From assembly GCA_024506175.1 (NCBI GenBank), contig JAMBEQ010000010.1:1-32584 (forward strand): DNA of 32,584 nucleotides, given 5' to 3'. The position numbers and the translations under genes were made by a program. Below are positions 31,079-32,584 of the stretch, in pieces. Each line of letters begins with the position of its first letter. The stretch's first letter is position 1. This DNA is from Methylocystis sp. (GTDB lineage Bacteria; Pseudomonadota; Alphaproteobacteria; Rhizobiales; Beijerinckiaceae). The notes beneath the pieces are model-generated. The model saw only the letters and a list, made by a program, of their open reading frames with translations. It did not search any database and was not told the DNA's origin.

Positions 31079-31113
31079 CGACCGATCGTTACTCGACCGA
31101 GCCCGCCATTTAG
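31075..31113 (+). CDS. micro-ORF coupled to EALTGRK copy 2 (12 aa)
   Basis: The ATGA overlap with the preceding stop opens a frame encoding MTTDRYSTEPAI. Its plan (M.T..Y..P.I) parallels the start of the 21-codon frame after copy 1. It may be a truncated relative of that frame or a coupling leader. No expression evidence can be seen in sequence. Confidence 0.25.
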   Translation: MTTDRYSTEPAI

Positions 31114-31125
31114 GCAGCATAACCT

Positions 31126-31431
31126 TCACGCGGCTTTTGGGCTCATCGCTGACGCAGGAGCAAGGCGCAGAAAACAAACGCCAGCCTCAGGGAAATCTTC
31201 GAGGAATTGCCGCAGCACCTGCAATAGGTCGCCAGCGTGTGCTTCCACCCCTAAATCAATGGCTGAGCAGAAGTCAGCAATGATCATGTCCCGCACAGCT
31301 TCAGGCCCTCGCCAGAGGTTGAGCAGGTAGGAAGAGAGCAGCACGCGATGTTTGGCTGACGGCGTTACGCCCAGGATTAACTCACCGGAGCGCAGACCCG
31401 AGGCGGCACTAAACTCTTGAACGCTTAGCAT
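31126..31431 (-). CDS. unknown small protein (101 aa)
   Basis: A strong AGGGAGGG lies five bases before the ATG at 31431. The product (MLSVQEFSAASGLRSGELIL, YLLNLWRGPEAVRDMIIADF, GDLLQVLRQFLEDFPEAGVC) has a soluble mixed helical composition and no recognised domain. Its start overlaps the end of the 53-residue gene at 31425-31586 by 7 bp on the same strand, so the two form a small leftward operon converging with the rightward array. Confidence 0.6.
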   Translation of the reverse strand: MLSVQEFSAASGLRSGELILGVTPSAKHRVLLSSYLLNLWRGPEAVRDMIIADFCSAIDLGVEAHAGDLLQVLRQFLEDFPEAGVCFLRLAPASAMSPKAA

Positions 31432-31586
31432 TTTTGCCCTCCCTTGGCGGTCTGGGTGACAGATTGTCGCGCTTTAGGGCCAGCTTTCAATTCGGTAAGT
31501 TTACGTATGCTGTGGAAAACTAAGCGTGCCGCTGCCTGTTCAACAGCTTGCCGCTCACCCATAAACTCACTATCTTGTGGTTTCAT
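31425..31586 (-). CDS. unknown small helical protein (53 aa)
   Basis: The frame from the ATG at 31586 encodes MKPQDSEFMGERQAVEQAAA, RLVFHSIRKLTELKAGPKAR and a short polar end GGQKC. Composition is helical and basic with normal codon pattern. Its end contains the ribosome binding site and first codons of the 101-residue gene (7 bp overlap), which supports translation of this frame. No strong ribosome binding site precedes 31586, and an internal ATG nine codons in is an alternative start. Confidence 0.5.
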   Translation of the reverse strand: MKPQDSEFMGERQAVEQAAARLVFHSIRKLTELKAGPKARQSVTQTAKGGQKC

Positions 31587-31666
31587 CGCTAGGCATTACA
31601 ATTGCTGCGTAAGCACCCAGCGACTGAGAGCGGCATTGCGCTCCCGCTTACAGAGTAGAGGGCGCG

Positions 31667-31908
31667 ATGTTGATTAAAATTCACGTCGAATATAAAGAAA
31701 CATCTATTTTTCTGATGTATTCGATACTTCTAGCGAGAAAACATTCACGCAGTTTCGCGATGAATTCTACAACCGGTTTTCAATTAGATTCCCGAAAATC
31801 TTGCTTGATGATCCGCGCATACGAGAAACGTGGGTTCAGGTTCGCGCTGATGCCGCCGGCAGCGACGAAAACACGCGTCGCCCGAGCAATTCCGGAAGAT
31901 CAATTTAG
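31667..31908 (+). pseudogene. possible small gene with one frame change
   Basis: The ATG at 31667 encodes MLIKIHVEYKE, after which the frame loses coding character. A second frame open from 31696 to the TAG at 31908 reads like a protein (YFSDVFDTSSEKTFTQFRDE, RFPKILLDDPRIRETWVQVR). Joining them near the A-rich 31694-31700 would give about 80 residues. Whether this is a mutation, a sequencing error or two unrelated frames cannot be decided. No family is recognised. Confidence 0.3.
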
Positions 31909-32154
31909 CCTCGGCTCCTTTAAGACACCGGAAGCGCATCTTCGGAAAAGCTCGGCAACGCAAGCTAACTTTCGCATCCCTGCTTGGTTGGAAGCAACGC
32001 GGCAAAAAGTCCCATCGATTGAACGACAGAGGTTCACGAGGAATGCACAAACAAATTCGTTCGCCGGTGGTGTAACTTTTGGTCAGGCTCAGGGTGGAAC
32101 TGCGTAGATCATGAAAAGTTAGCCCCCCTGGCGCACCCGCACGCGGAGAAGCAA

Positions 32155-32343
32155 ATGTGTTTCCTTGAGAGTGAAGAGGATGGACGCGCCCTGGCGCTAA
32201 TCGCGGAGGAGCTAGGAGCCTCAATAGCGCTTTCTTTCGAGGCAGTGACGCGCGAGACACCCCCAAAGGAAATCGCGTTGCTTCTTCTTCGGCTGGCTAT
32301 GGCGGAGGACGTAGCCAAAAGTGCCAACGGACGATGTGCATGA
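32155..32343 (+). CDS. 62-aa protein with a NepR-like pattern (candidate anti-sigma factor)
   Basis: GGAG lies six bases before the ATG. The central part (ELGASIALSFEAVTRETPPK, then EIALLLLRLAMAED) can be laid without gaps on the NepR consensus 'LG..LR..Y..V..EP.P..F..LL..L': LG, I for L, F for Y, V, E, P, I for F, LL and L fall at the expected spacing. NepR proteins bind the general-stress sigma factor EcfG in alphaproteobacteria until PhyR displaces them. The first Pro of 'EPxP' is Thr here, and neither ecfG nor phyR is in the window, so this is a candidate only. Confidence 0.55.
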   Translation: MCFLESEEDGRALALIAEELGASIALSFEAVTRETPPKEIALLLLRLAMAEDVAKSANGRCA

Positions 32344-32362
32344 CGCGGCGCTGAGTTTTTGC

Positions 32363-32584
32363 CTACGCATGCACACTCTTCCTTCGGGGTTTTGCGCTCT
32401 CCTCTGTCTCGCGCCGATTTATCCAGCTTTCGCACTCTACCATCCGGTTGTATGCGGCCTTCCTGCTCTCGCCGCCTGACGCCTGGCATACTCGATTCAT
32501 CCAGTAAGAATGCTCCTCCTTTAGCTGCTCTATCGTCTGTCTTTCGAGCGGAACATTAGGAAGTTCACGCAATGTCTCCGGTAT
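32363..32584 (-). CDS. unknown protein, N-terminus possibly beyond the window
   Basis: The frame is open from the window edge to a stop at 32363. It encodes (IPET)LRELPNVPLERQTIEQL, KEEHSYWMNRVCQASGGESR and AAYNRMVECESWINRRETEE, a charged helical protein with a Lys/Arg-rich end. A TTG at 32572 could start a 69-residue product, but its ribosome binding site is too close, so the real start may lie to the right of the window. No family is recognised. Confidence 0.5.
   Translation of the reverse strand: MPETLRELPNVPLERQTIEQLKEEHSYWMNRVCQASGGESRKAAYNRMVECESWINRRETEESAKPRRKSVHA

Noticed and set aside
31784-32266. 160-codon minus-strand frame
   Set aside because: Cys/Arg/Pro-rich translation without coding character; it is overlapped by better-supported small frames on the plus strand. 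The stretch 31909-32154 has no gene I can support.

Overview
The window reads as the chromosome of a GC-rich alphaproteobacterium, most likely Hyphomicrobiales. LexA, AccA, the L,D-transpeptidase-family lipoprotein, the DegP/response-regulator/kinase group and the DnaA-like N-terminal domain all have alphaproteobacterial sequence character, and lexA carries the alphaproteobacterial SOS operator GTTC-N7-GTTC. A broken lanthanide-type PQQ alcohol dehydrogenase hints at a methylotrophic lineage such as Methylocystaceae or Beijerinckiaceae; this is inference, since no marker gene is present.

Region 1 (1-7.3 kb, housekeeping): a small conserved-looking protein, a comEC gene interrupted by two frame changes, convergent lexA with its operator, a YafK-type lipoprotein, accA, and a divergent alpha/beta hydrolase. 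Region 2 (7.3-10.3 kb): a secreted single-haem protein of unknown family, a glutathione S-transferase-like protein, and a small GIY-YIG nuclease followed 4 bp later by two palindromic repeat elements. Region 3 (10.3-16.1 kb): a leftward tripartite heavy-metal efflux operon (membrane fusion protein, HME-RND pump, outer-membrane channel) with palindromic repeats inserted after its first gene. Region 4 (16.4-26.0 kb): pepN, a PAS-domain histidine kinase, then the leftward set degP - OmpR-type regulator - histidine kinase. Regulator and kinase are separated by an opposite-strand gene for an exported protein built of WGYYRPYYR repeats, and an intrinsic-terminator hairpin sits just before the regulator's ribosome binding site. 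The two kinases converge and overlap by 97 bp.

Region 5 (26.3-28.0 kb): a stand-alone DnaA domain-I-like protein coupled to an unrecognised protein with one membrane segment and a proline-rich tail. Region 6 (28.0-32.6 kb) changes character: AT-richer stretches, a PQQ dehydrogenase lacking a good start and its C-terminal third, then an array of very small genes. Many of these overlap by 4 bp or less. A small gene with an EALTGRK motif occurs twice, each time followed by an ATGA-coupled micro-ORF. Near the right edge is a 62-residue protein whose spacing of conserved positions resembles NepR-type anti-sigma factors.

The least-explained material is the micro-gene array at 29.87-31.11 kb, the DnaA domain-I pair, and the GIY-YIG/palindrome association. 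No rRNA, tRNA, CRISPR array, integrase or intact transposase was found.
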